A DNA stretch of 64,000 nucleotides from CAZTAO01 sp964611645 (GTDB taxonomy: Bacteria; Armatimonadota; UBA5829), in the NCBI GenBank assembly GCA_964611645.1, contig CAZTAO010000011.1:1-64000 (forward strand). Reading direction: 5' to 3'. Each line of letters starts with the position of its first letter. The first letter of the stretch is position 1. The position numbers and the translations under genes are program-made. Shown one piece after another: positions 34,782 through 43,550 of this stretch. The notes beneath the pieces were generated by a model. That model did not search any database. It was not told the origin of the DNA and saw only the letters and a list, made by a program, of their open reading frames with translations.

Positions 34782-35666
34782 TCACTTCACCCTCAACACC
34801 ACCCTGAACCCCACGTCATTTGAGGCGTTGGTGGGGGTGGAGTTGAAGCGGGAATGGCTTGCTACCACGAACTCCGAGGCGCTGTTTCCCCAGCCTCCGC
34901 CTCGCAGAACTTTGGTCAACTTGCCCTCGACTCTGGCTGAGCCGTCGGCGGGCGCATTGTCGTACCGGTAGATATAGTCGTCGAGAGTCCATTCCCACGC
35001 GTTTCCGCAAATGTCATACAAGCCCCAGGCGTTGGGTTCCAGCTTGCCCACGCCGTGAGGCTCCGCCTTTGAGTTTCGCGTCGTCCACGCGTACTTGTCC
35101 AACTGGTCAGCGCTGTCTCCGAAGTAGAAGTATGTGGCAGTTCCGGCACGACAGGCATATTCCCACTCTGACTCGCTCGGCAGATCCATTCCACCACCCG
35201 CCCAATCGCAATAGGCTTTTGCGTTCCTCCAACTGATGTAGATGATGGGGAAGTTGTCGGTAGTGGGCATTATAGACTTCTTGCGGAAGTGCCGGACGTA
35301 AAGGTCGTAAGCCGGGTCCACGTCCTTTGCGCCGTCATAGCTCTTTGCATCTGCCATAAACTGCTTGTACTGGCCGTTGGTGACTTCCGTCTGCCCCATA
35401 TAGAATGGGTAGGAGATTGTGACCTCGTGGGCCGGATAGCAGTTGGAGTATCCCCCAGGCTTTGAGTTGCCCATCTGGAATGAGCCTGGGCTGATCAGAA
35501 CCAGGGTAATCCCTGACTTCTGATGCACAACCTTGTCCGCATACCCGCCATCTGCCGCTTTCGCGCCCTCCGCGGGAACGCACCCGCTCGGAACCTTCAT
35601 CTCCTGACACCACGCGCAGGAAGCCGCGAAAACCAACAGCGCACACACCGCGATTAGCCTTCTCAT
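34782..35666 (-). CDS. Secreted FGE-sulfatase (SUMF1) fold protein without catalytic cysteines
   Basis: A 294-residue exported protein with signal sequence MRRLIAVCALLVFAASCAWC-QE. It shows the formylglycine-generating-enzyme fold: LVLISPGSFQMGNSKPGG, HEVTISYPFYMGQTEVTNGQYKQFM, FPIIYISWRNAKAYCDWAGG, LPSESEWEYACRAGT, WGLYDICGNAWEWTLDDY and VLRGGGWGN. The last block lacks the two cysteines used by true FGE (it reads GNSASEFVVASHSRF), so it should not make formylglycine; many SUMF1-like proteins have other or binding roles. Its start overlaps the stop of the upstream gene (ATGA). No sulfatase gene is seen in the window. Confidence 0.88.
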   Translation of the reverse strand: MRRLIAVCALLVFAASCAWCQEMKVPSGCVPAEGAKAADGGYADKVVHQKSGITLVLISPGSFQMGNSKPGGYSNCYPAHEVTISYPFYMGQTEVTNGQYKQFMADAKSYDGAKDVDPAYDLYVRHFRKKSIMPTTDNFPIIYISWRNAKAYCDWAGGGMDLPSESEWEYACRAGTATYFYFGDSADQLDKYAWTTRNSKAEPHGVGKLEPNAWGLYDICGNAWEWTLDDYIYRYDNAPADGSARVEGKLTKVLRGGGWGNSASEFVVASHSRFNSTPTNASNDVGFRVVLRVK

Positions 35667-38600
35667 TTCGTCACCTCCAGCTTGAGCGCGAGGATGCCCC
35701 TGCCATCAAGCGCGTCCTCCCTGGTAAGCTTCCCGCCGGAGACTGTGGCAATCTGCGTGACTTTGTTGTCCTCGGTCCAGCGGGACAACCTCACTCTGGC
35801 GCCTTTGCCCCAGCCTGCATACTGCGCAAGGTCGACCGACCAGGAGAACTTCTGAGCATTCTCACCGTAATTGAGGAAGAAAACTCCCACAGAACCGTCC
35901 GGCGCTTTCCACGCAGTCCCGTCTATCACCGGGAATGTGAACTTCCTATAGCTGGACTCACCCGACACTGTCGGCATATCGCCGGTTACTCTGGGCGGCC
36001 TCAGCATTGTGCCGTAGGCAAGATAGGGTCTGGCGAAGTTGTAGTGACAGTAGAGCAGCCGTTTGTAGTACTCGCCGTCGCGCTTGAGTTTTTCATCCGT
36101 GGTGAACGGATATGCTCCATCTGCTCCGGCCCAGCCGTTCTGGTTGCCGGTAAGCCACCAGCGCCCTTGCAGGCACGGGTCGCTGCCGGTCATCGAACCA
36201 CCGCCAAAGAGCAGAGTGTAGCCGTGGTAGACTGCATTGAACAGCGGCGCCTGGGAATGCCCTTTGCCCAGCGAAAGCCCGCTGTCGAGCAGATCGATCA
36301 CGTATTCGGAGTTGTCCTCGGCAGTCATCATCGCATCCGGCCGGAGCTTCTTGAGTTCCCTGCGGCAGTCCGCATACAGCCTCCGCACACTGCTGGTCCA
36401 GAAGTTGCCGCCGGCGATGGGGTGGCCGTGCGCCGGATTGAAGCAGTCGGTGGTGTGGATGGTGAGAAAGTCGTAGTAGATGCCGTCAAAATCGTAGCGG
36501 CCAACGAGGTCCTTGGACACGTCCACCATCTTCTGCTGCCACGCAGGCGCTCCTGGGCACATACCCACCAGCTTCTGACCGTGGCCGTATGAATCCATCA
36601 CGATCTCGCCGCCGTCCTTGGTCTTCATCGCCGACTTGTTCCTGGCGTCCTCAGCGAAGTAGCTCTCGGTATCCTGATCCCAGACCCAACCGTTGATGTA
36701 TGGTACAGACCGCATGCCCCGTTTGTGCATATCCTTGACTGCATTCCTCAGCCCGGCAGACCCCAGCTTGGGCGGGGTATACTCCGGGTACCTGTCATCC
36801 TGATGGAGCGGGAAGTAGTAGCCGTAGACGTGGGAGGCTCCTACCGGCAATCCGAAGTACTCGAGCTTCTTTATCTCCCTCTCCAGTCCGGTCTCATCGC
36901 CATAGTCGGCAATCGTCCAATAAGGCATATCGGCCAGCCATTTCGGATAGTCCGCCCGCTTGTGCATTGGCCCTTTTGCGGTCCATGGGGCAGTAAGCGC
37001 CCACTTGCGGTATATCTGGCAAGCGTCGTACCAGTCGCCCTTGAACGGCCCGATCACAACGTCGCCGGGTGAAGTGTAGGAAGTCACAGGGTCATTCCCG
37101 CCCCACCCCAGCACGGGATGGCTCACCGAGTATGATAGCGACCCGCTGTCGGGGGAAACATCCCAGGAGAATGATTTCACATTGGCCTGAGGGTCTTCTT
37201 CCGCAGCATATATGCCTGTTCCACCTGCATAGATAGCCATGAACTGCATACAGGCCGGGTACTCAAGGCGCAGGCTGCTGCCGGAGACCAGAGGAGAGGG
37301 CTTCAGGTCGCCAATCGACCAGGTGTCCAGCATAAGGTCGTCCCTGCCACCCTCGGATATCGGCAGCACCCCGGCAACATCCGGGAATGTGACTGACTGG
37401 ATCCCCAGACCTTGCCTGCGCACCGTCGAGGAAAGTCGCATTCGCAGCCTCGGTGAGTCGGCGGGCAATGACACCCGAACGTGAGTCTCCAACTCGCCTT
37501 TCCACACAAACTCCAGTCCAGTATCGCTGCGGCTGACCAAGCCCTTGCCTGCGTTCAGATTCGTTACCGCCATGCCAGACCCGTTCTGCCTCACCGCTAT
37601 CTGCCAGAGCGGGGCGCGGCTGATGTCCGGCGCAAGAAACTCTCTCTTCTTCGCTCGGTCGTAGATGCTGATGAGGCCGAGGCCGTCCGCGCTTCGCGAG
37701 AACAGATAGGCCGCGTGGGAGTTGGCGATGAACTGGTACCCATCTACACTCCCGGAAACCAAGCCCTTGCTTACTCTCGCGCTCAGTTTCGGCCCTTTGC
37801 CGCTGAGCAGTGTCTGGGCTTGTTTGAGGGATTCGCGTGCCGCGCCGAAGTCACCCGACGCGAGCAGCGCAGCGCCGGACAGGTACTTGCTCCTGGCCAC
37901 CGTTATCCTTGCATAGGCAGCGATCCAGTCGACACCCTTGAGACTATGGAGCTTGCTTGTCCGCAACTCGACTGCTCGGCGCACAGCCTTCGCAGTCTTC
38001 TCAAGAGTCTCCAACGACACGGTGAGCACAGGCGCATCGTAGTAGGCCGCGCTCCAGTCGTTAATGGCCGGAACTTCCGAGTTCGATGTTCCGAAGTAGA
38101 GTGCGACACGAGAGGAGAAGTTGGTCTGGCTCAACGGCTGCACGCTCGCGCAGTTGTACGCGCCGTAGTATTGGCCGCCTCCATCGTAGATAAATGGACC
38201 TCCCGAGATTACCCCCAGAAACACGCCCGGGCCGAAAACGGCCGCCCATCTGTTGCCGGCAGCGCTCTGGCCGGATTTCTTCAGAACCCCGCCGGACTTG
38301 TCGGTGACGTAGCTGTCTATGGCCGTTCCCTCAAAGTGGATTTCAACGACGTGAAACGATATCCAACTGTGAGAGAAGTCCTGAGTAACCCGTGTTTCCA
38401 GTCGTGCGGCTGGCTCACCGGCGTAGTGGGTGAAACGATAGGTTGCGCGGGGTCTGGAGGAAGCGGTCTTGCCCTCATCGAGGTATTCCCCCTCTGCCTG
38501 ATATACAACCCGCAGCGGCCCGGAGGCGGGAATGCTCATCTTGCTCGCGGAATGGGTCGCGAGGTAGTAGACAGTTCCATCGTATATCTTGTCCGCCCAG

Positions 38601-39103
38601 GTGAAAGACGAGGACACGCCGCTCACGGTCATAGTCCGCAACATGCCGCCGATGCCTTTGGAGTAGGTGAGAGTCGTCCGGCCGGACGTAACCACCACAT
38701 CGTCACCCTTCGACTCCACCGACACAGCGCTTTTGGGCTTTGGAACCTCCCCGCCGCCGTTGAGGATGATACTGAACTTCCGGGTCTGCCCTGCCGCCAG
38801 TTCACCAGGAATCTGCCAGCAGACGGCGTACTTGCCGCCTTCGCCCTTGTCTACCTGGCTCACGAGGTTCCCGGAACCACCCGCTTCGACAACCCGGACC
38901 GCACTGGGATCGACTGGCGCTTTGAGGCCCAGAGCCTTGGCGGCGCCTGCCAGGTCCAGTTCCCGCTCGACTATGGCGTCGGTAAGCGCCTGCTTGCCGT
39001 TTGTGACGGACACCGTGATGGCAGACTGCTGAGCAAGCGCGGAAACAGCGCCCAGCAGAAGGAACAATACAGCAACTATGATAACCCGATTCACCAGCTT
39101 CAC
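35663..39103 (-). CDS. Very large secreted GH-like protein (DUF6259-like)
   Basis: An 1146-residue exported protein, signal sequence VIIVAVLFLLLGAVSALA. The N-terminal half is beta-rich. The C-terminal half has TIM-barrel features: KEIKKLEYFGLPVGASHVYG, YDFDGIYYDFLTIHTTDCFN, PAHGHPIAGGNFWTSS and MMTAEDNSEYVIDLLDSGL. The Asp in YYDF and the Glu in TAEDNSE are candidate catalytic acids. The HGHPxGGG stretch recalls DUF6259 proteins, an assignment from memory. The start overlaps the upstream stop (39100-39103) and its end overlaps the FGE-like gene, so the three are translationally coupled. Substrate unknown. Confidence 0.75.
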   Translation of the reverse strand: MKLVNRVIIVAVLFLLLGAVSALAQQSAITVSVTNGKQALTDAIVERELDLAGAAKALGLKAPVDPSAVRVVEAGGSGNLVSQVDKGEGGKYAVCWQIPGELAAGQTRKFSIILNGGGEVPKPKSAVSVESKGDDVVVTSGRTTLTYSKGIGGMLRTMTVSGVSSSFTWADKIYDGTVYYLATHSASKMSIPASGPLRVVYQAEGEYLDEGKTASSRPRATYRFTHYAGEPAARLETRVTQDFSHSWISFHVVEIHFEGTAIDSYVTDKSGGVLKKSGQSAAGNRWAAVFGPGVFLGVISGGPFIYDGGGQYYGAYNCASVQPLSQTNFSSRVALYFGTSNSEVPAINDWSAAYYDAPVLTVSLETLEKTAKAVRRAVELRTSKLHSLKGVDWIAAYARITVARSKYLSGAALLASGDFGAARESLKQAQTLLSGKGPKLSARVSKGLVSGSVDGYQFIANSHAAYLFSRSADGLGLISIYDRAKKREFLAPDISRAPLWQIAVRQNGSGMAVTNLNAGKGLVSRSDTGLEFVWKGELETHVRVSLPADSPRLRMRLSSTVRRQGLGIQSVTFPDVAGVLPISEGGRDDLMLDTWSIGDLKPSPLVSGSSLRLEYPACMQFMAIYAGGTGIYAAEEDPQANVKSFSWDVSPDSGSLSYSVSHPVLGWGGNDPVTSYTSPGDVVIGPFKGDWYDACQIYRKWALTAPWTAKGPMHKRADYPKWLADMPYWTIADYGDETGLEREIKKLEYFGLPVGASHVYGYYFPLHQDDRYPEYTPPKLGSAGLRNAVKDMHKRGMRSVPYINGWVWDQDTESYFAEDARNKSAMKTKDGGEIVMDSYGHGQKLVGMCPGAPAWQQKMVDVSKDLVGRYDFDGIYYDFLTIHTTDCFNPAHGHPIAGGNFWTSSVRRLYADCRRELKKLRPDAMMTAEDNSEYVIDLLDSGLSLGKGHSQAPLFNAVYHGYTLLFGGGSMTGSDPCLQGRWWLTGNQNGWAGADGAYPFTTDEKLKRDGEYYKRLLYCHYNFARPYLAYGTMLRPPRVTGDMPTVSGESSYRKFTFPVIDGTAWKAPDGSVGVFFLNYGENAQKFSWSVDLAQYAGWGKGARVRLSRWTEDNKVTQIATVSGGKLTREDALDGRGILALKLEVTK

Positions 39104-41148
39104 TCTGACCTCCCGGACATTCGAAACACTTCTATCCCGTTGATTGCCGGCGGAACACTATTGCTCGCCACGAAATCGATTGATAGGCCGCCGTCGGTCA
39201 CGACGGTCTGGAACTCCTTCACGATAGCCTTGTTCATCCCGCCGGACGCCTTGAACGCATCGAACTTGCTCAGCACAGTCCGGTTGCCGATTCTCACGTC
39301 GAACTCCCGGCCCAAGTTGGCGGCGTAGGCTTCGGTGAAGTGCAGACGAACGCGGTACTTGCCTCTGGGCAGGAGGAGCTTGTAGCTGGACACCCCGTAA
39401 AGCTCCGAGCGATATATCTGTGGGTTGTCCGTACCGGTTATCTCGATTGCTCCTCGGTCTACGGTGCCACCCAGAACATGTCCCCAGGACCCAGGCTCAT
39501 ACACCCGGTCCGGAAACCACCCATTGCCCTTGGGGTCAGTATAGCCGAATGTCGCGCCGCAGTTGATTCGCCAGATGCCCGACTTCGCAGCCTTCTCAGC
39601 TTTCCTCAACGCCTCGTAGTGAAGAGTCTTCTGGTCTTTCACAGGCGCCACTTTCGCGGCAACAGATGTCTGGGACTTTGCCTTGGTGGCTTTCTCCTTA
39701 GCGACAGTACCGGATGGTGCGATCCGTATCGAGTACACGCCATTCTCCGGCAGATTCTCCAAAGTGATGGACAGCCGCCCGGCGTTTACTTCCACGGCTT
39801 TCTCGGTGGTCAGCCTGGGCAGGTCATCCGCCCAGACCGGTCCGTCATCAGGGCCAAGCTTGAGGATAGTCACCTCAGCCTTGCCGCTGATGGGTATGCC
39901 CTCGAAATCCACGACCGCGCTCACTGGCGGCAGAACCTTGGCGGAGTCCGGCCCGGAGTTGCGCCTGGACCTGGCAACCAATGCCCGCACTGTCTTCCCT
40001 GCGTCGTCGCGGCTGGCTATTGCTACTACACATCTATCGTCCGTTTCGGTGACCAGCCTGACCCCGGTCCCCGCCGCATATTCACGCCACGCCCAATAAG
40101 ATGTGCGTGGGGTGTTGGCATCCACCATAATGCCGTCGAGGTCGTCGTATGTCCAGTGGGCTTTGGCGGCGCGGTCGACCCCGGCCAGGTCGAGATAGTA
40201 GAACATGGCTATCTGTGTGCCTGGACCCGTGTCCGATATCTGCGCGCCCCACTCGTCTATGTGGTATTCACTGACCTCGAGCGCCGAGTACCTGGTCTCG
40301 ACGAGCCTTCTGATAGCGTCGATGTTCTTATGCGCCTTGTCGGGTTCCACGACGAAGCCCGGCGCTGCGGGATCCTGGGTGATCTCGTGCCATGAAAGAA
40401 CATCCAGCTTCTGGCCTTTCTCCTTGCAATGAGCAAGAAACGGTTCCATCGTTGCGGCTGTGACTATCCCGTAACTTGGCCCGACTAACTTTGCCTTAGG
40501 GTCGGCTGCGCGTATGGCTTCGTAGGCGGTGTCCCAGTAGTCCAGGAACTCCTGCCACGTGCCGCTGAACCCGTAACCGCTGACCCCCTCATACGGCCCC
40601 GGCGCAGGCTCGTTGTCGACCTCCCAGTAGTCTACCGGCAGGCCCATGTGGGAGCAATACTTCACCAGGGTGTAGATATGGTCGCGATATGCCGGCAGGC
40701 TCTCCTTGGGATGCGTGTACTGATCGTAGTAAGGCCCCTGATGGTGAAGCAGGACCTGCCAGGTCATTCCCTGCTTTCGAAGCCTGAGCATAGCGTCCAG
40801 ATACTTGCCGTGCCACTCTGCCGAGTCCCTGACCCCACCCCATTTCTCGGCGGGTTTCGCTGTGATTGTCGATGGATACCAAAACGGCCACGTGCCGCTG
40901 CGCCAGTGCTTGATCTTCAGGGCATCGAGCATATCCGGGTCGTACTGGGGGGTGTAGTTGTTCAGAAAGCCGGTCAGAAGCCAGACCGGGCCACGGTCCG
41001 CAGCCTTGACCAATATGTGCCGCTGCTCGCTGTCCGGCGGGTCGGGGATTTCCCTATAGGGCACAGGCGCGGGCGGGCCGGCGAAAGCAAAGGCTGCTGC
41101 GAACAGCGTCAGGATGACCGCGAGAATTGCATTCCTGATCATTGACAT
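39100..41148 (-). CDS. Secreted GH39-like glycosidase with C-terminal malectin-like domain
   Basis: A 682-residue exported enzyme, signal sequence ending near AFAFAG. Residues about 50-470 resemble the GH39/GH-A clan: VDYWEVDNEP puts the acid/base at Glu180, and LEVSEYHIDEWG puts the nucleophile at Glu294. Also seen are LLHHQGPYYDQY and VLSWHEITQ. After a K/A-rich linker, residues about 535-680 form a malectin-like carbohydrate-binding domain (WRINCGATFGYTDPKGNGW, YRVRLHFTEAYA, REFDVRIGN). It is the second of four closely packed genes and a paralogue of 41167-43356, which has a different C-terminal domain. Probably a beta-glycosidase acting outside the cytoplasm. Confidence 0.85.
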   Translation of the reverse strand: MSMIRNAILAVILTLFAAAFAFAGPPAPVPYREIPDPPDSEQRHILVKAADRGPVWLLTGFLNNYTPQYDPDMLDALKIKHWRSGTWPFWYPSTITAKPAEKWGGVRDSAEWHGKYLDAMLRLRKQGMTWQVLLHHQGPYYDQYTHPKESLPAYRDHIYTLVKYCSHMGLPVDYWEVDNEPAPGPYEGVSGYGFSGTWQEFLDYWDTAYEAIRAADPKAKLVGPSYGIVTAATMEPFLAHCKEKGQKLDVLSWHEITQDPAAPGFVVEPDKAHKNIDAIRRLVETRYSALEVSEYHIDEWGAQISDTGPGTQIAMFYYLDLAGVDRAAKAHWTYDDLDGIMVDANTPRTSYWAWREYAAGTGVRLVTETDDRCVVAIASRDDAGKTVRALVARSRRNSGPDSAKVLPPVSAVVDFEGIPISGKAEVTILKLGPDDGPVWADDLPRLTTEKAVEVNAGRLSITLENLPENGVYSIRIAPSGTVAKEKATKAKSQTSVAAKVAPVKDQKTLHYEALRKAEKAAKSGIWRINCGATFGYTDPKGNGWFPDRVYEPGSWGHVLGGTVDRGAIEITGTDNPQIYRSELYGVSSYKLLLPRGKYRVRLHFTEAYAANLGREFDVRIGNRTVLSKFDAFKASGGMNKAIVKEFQTVVTDGGLSIDFVASNSVPPAINGIEVFRMSGRSE

Positions 41149-41166
41149 GTCCCTTCAACCCGCTCG

Positions 41167-43356
41167 TTAGGGGTTGCTTGATCTGACTTCTATGTCATCA
41201 ACCGCCACTGCGTAGTCCGGCTGCTGGTTGTAGGCTGAGATGCTCACGAACTTCGGCTGCCAGGTCATAGCGGGGAACTTGCCGGTGTAGTAGATGCTCC
41301 ACGGCCCCTCGGCATCGAAGCGATAGCGGGCCGTGAAGGCGTTGGAGGTTCGGTCGATCACTACCCCCAACTGCACCCATTTGCCCCTGACGTCGTGTCG
41401 AATGCCGCTGGGGCTGCTTTGCCTGACTGTCCGGGTTCCGGCGTCATTGAACATGGCGACAGCATAGCCGGTCTGCTCGTTTGTGCCGAAGTCGAAAATG
41501 GCATAGTTGCGGTCGCTATCTCTCTCGGCCAGCTCGCTCAAACCCAGCATCATTCCCGCGAAACCTTTGCCGTCCTTGTTGCCCTCGAAATCTGAGAAAC
41601 GAAACCAGGCAGTGGCTTCGATGACCTTGCCCTGGGCGCTTGGAATCGGGCGAAAGAGGTCGTGGGTGGACCAGTAGTTGCCGGAGAAGTCACCATACCA
41701 ATCGCCTGAGTGAGCAGTGGCGCCCTTGCGAGATAGGACTGTACTGGCGGTGTTCTTGGCGTGCGTCCAGCCGGACTTTCCAAACAGGCTCTCCCCATCG
41801 ACATAGCCCGCCTCGAACCCGTCCCTGAAGAGCAGGTTGGGCAGAGGATTGCCTGCCGCTGCATCCGTTGCGGCCTTGCGGTCGGCTTCCAGTTTCCCCT
41901 GCGCGATCTGCTCCTTGGCCCAAGTGCCCTGCGGGGCGATTCGGACTGAGCGGACCTCGTTTTCCGCCAGCGCCTCGAACAGAATGCTCAACTTGCCGCT
42001 CTTCACATCAACGCTCTTGCGGGTTGTCAGGGCAGGAAGGTCATCTTCCCACACCGGGCCATCGTCGGGACCGAGCTTCAGAATGGTGATTTCGGCTTTG
42101 CCTGTGATCGGCACTCCCTCGAAGTCTACTACCGTCCTTGCAGGCGGCAGCATCTTGGCGAAGTCCGGGCCGGTATAGCGCTTGGACCTGGCCACAACCG
42201 CCCGCACAGTCTCCGCGGCATCGTCCCGGCTTGCTATGGCGATCACGCATCTGTCGTTGGTTTCGGTGACCAGCCTGACACCGGTCCCCGCCGCGTATTC
42301 CCGCCAAGCCCAGTAGGAGGTTCGGGGAACCTTGGAACTCGCCATTATGCCGCAGAGGTCGTTCTGAGTCCAGTGGGCTTTGGCCGCGCGATCCACCCCG
42401 GCCAGACCCAGGTAGTAGAACATGGCCATCTGGGTTCCAGGGCCGGTATAGGATATCTGCCCGCCCCACTCGTCTATGTGGTATTCCTTCACCTCAAGCA
42501 TCGGGAACCTGGTCTCCACCAGGGTTCTGATGGCCACGATGTTTTTCTGGGCCTTGTCCGGCTCAATCCAGTCCCCCACGGTGTTGGCGGCGTTCTGGGT
42601 TATCTCGTGCCAGGAGAGCACGTCCACCTTCTGCCCCTTGTCTTTGCAGTGCTGAAGAAACGGCTCCATCGTCTCGGTTGTGACTGTTCCGTAGCTGGGA
42701 CCGACTATCTTTGCCTTCGGGTTGGCTGCCCTGATGGCATCATACGCTGTGTCCCAGTAGTCCAGATACTCCTGCCAGGTCCCCTGGAAGCCATTGCCCT
42801 GAACACCTTCAAACGGCCCAGCGTGAGGCTCGTTGTCCACTTCCCAGTAGTCGACCGGCGCGCCCATCTGGGCGCAGTACTTCACCAGCGTGTAGATGTG
42901 GTCGTGGTAGTCTTTGAGGCTCTCTTTGGGATGCGCGTACTGATTGTAGTATGGCCCCTGATGGTGAATAAGAACCTGCCAGGTCATACCCTGTTTTCGC
43001 ATGTGGTTCATGGCGTCCAGATACTCGCCATAGAAGGTGGCTGAGTCTCGGTAGTCTCCCCACTTCTCACGAGGGGACGCCGTTATGGTAGACGGATACC
43101 AGAACGGCCACAGCCCGCTGCGCCAGTGCTTGATCTTCAGCGCATCAAGCACGTCCTGGCCGTATTCCGGGGTGTAGTTGTTGAGGATACCGGTAAGGAG
43201 CCAGACCGGCCCACGATCCGCAGCCCTGACCACGACATGCCGCTGCGCGCTATCCGCGGGATCGGGGATATCCTTCCAGGGAACCGCGGCTGGAGGACCC
43301 GCCAGGCAGGCAGCCGCGCACAAGGCCAATACAACAGTCGCCAGCAGTAATCGCAT
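41167..43356 (-). CDS. Secreted GH39-like glycosidase with C-terminal LamG-like domain
   Basis: A 729-residue exported enzyme closely related to 39100-41148 over its first 480 residues. Signal sequence MRLLLATVVLALCAAACLAG; acid/base Glu176 in VDYWEVDNEP and nucleophile Glu291 in LEVKEYHIDEWG. The C-terminus differs: residues about 510-725 are a beta-sandwich like concanavalin/LamG modules (FRDGFEAGYVDGESLFGKSG, GKVIEATAWFRFSDF, YAVAVDDIEVR). The gap to the next gene is 18 bases. It is the first gene of the block ending at 34782 and has a candidate promoter at 43399-43426. Confidence 0.85.
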   Translation of the reverse strand: MRLLLATVVLALCAAACLAGPPAAVPWKDIPDPADSAQRHVVVRAADRGPVWLLTGILNNYTPEYGQDVLDALKIKHWRSGLWPFWYPSTITASPREKWGDYRDSATFYGEYLDAMNHMRKQGMTWQVLIHHQGPYYNQYAHPKESLKDYHDHIYTLVKYCAQMGAPVDYWEVDNEPHAGPFEGVQGNGFQGTWQEYLDYWDTAYDAIRAANPKAKIVGPSYGTVTTETMEPFLQHCKDKGQKVDVLSWHEITQNAANTVGDWIEPDKAQKNIVAIRTLVETRFPMLEVKEYHIDEWGGQISYTGPGTQMAMFYYLGLAGVDRAAKAHWTQNDLCGIMASSKVPRTSYWAWREYAAGTGVRLVTETNDRCVIAIASRDDAAETVRAVVARSKRYTGPDFAKMLPPARTVVDFEGVPITGKAEITILKLGPDDGPVWEDDLPALTTRKSVDVKSGKLSILFEALAENEVRSVRIAPQGTWAKEQIAQGKLEADRKAATDAAAGNPLPNLLFRDGFEAGYVDGESLFGKSGWTHAKNTASTVLSRKGATAHSGDWYGDFSGNYWSTHDLFRPIPSAQGKVIEATAWFRFSDFEGNKDGKGFAGMMLGLSELAERDSDRNYAIFDFGTNEQTGYAVAMFNDAGTRTVRQSSPSGIRHDVRGKWVQLGVVIDRTSNAFTARYRFDAEGPWSIYYTGKFPAMTWQPKFVSISAYNQQPDYAVAVDDIEVRSSNP

Positions 43357-43398
43357 TGGGGCACCTCATCTTCGCAGTCGGCTTCACAAGCGCAGGGC

Positions 43399-43426
43399 TA
43401 TATAGGCTATTCCGGCGGCGCTTCAA
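43399..43426 (-). promoter_or_regulatory. Candidate promoter of the GH39-like gene block
   Basis: On the minus strand TTGAAG (complement of 43421-43426) and TATATA (complement of 43399-43404) are 16 bases apart, about 43 bases before the ATG at 43356. Confidence 0.42.
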
Positions 43427-43550
43427 CGCGCCTCCAATATTATCCAGCAAAACACCCATTTAGCGCAATAGACTTTGGCCGACCAATGGCATACAATGCT
43501 TGCGAATACCAAACCTTTGGGCCGGGGCGTCGGGGTGAAGGCTGTGGTTG

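Noticed and set aside
34782..35666. Annotating the FGE-fold protein as a sulfatase-activating enzyme
   Set aside because: The catalytic cysteine pair near the C-terminus is missing and no sulfatase gene is in the window.
37481..39328. A 615-codon plus-strand frame opposite the 1146-residue gene
   Set aside because: It is a shadow of the minus-strand gene with no recognisable domain, no ribosome site and a composition typical of antisense frames in GC-rich DNA.
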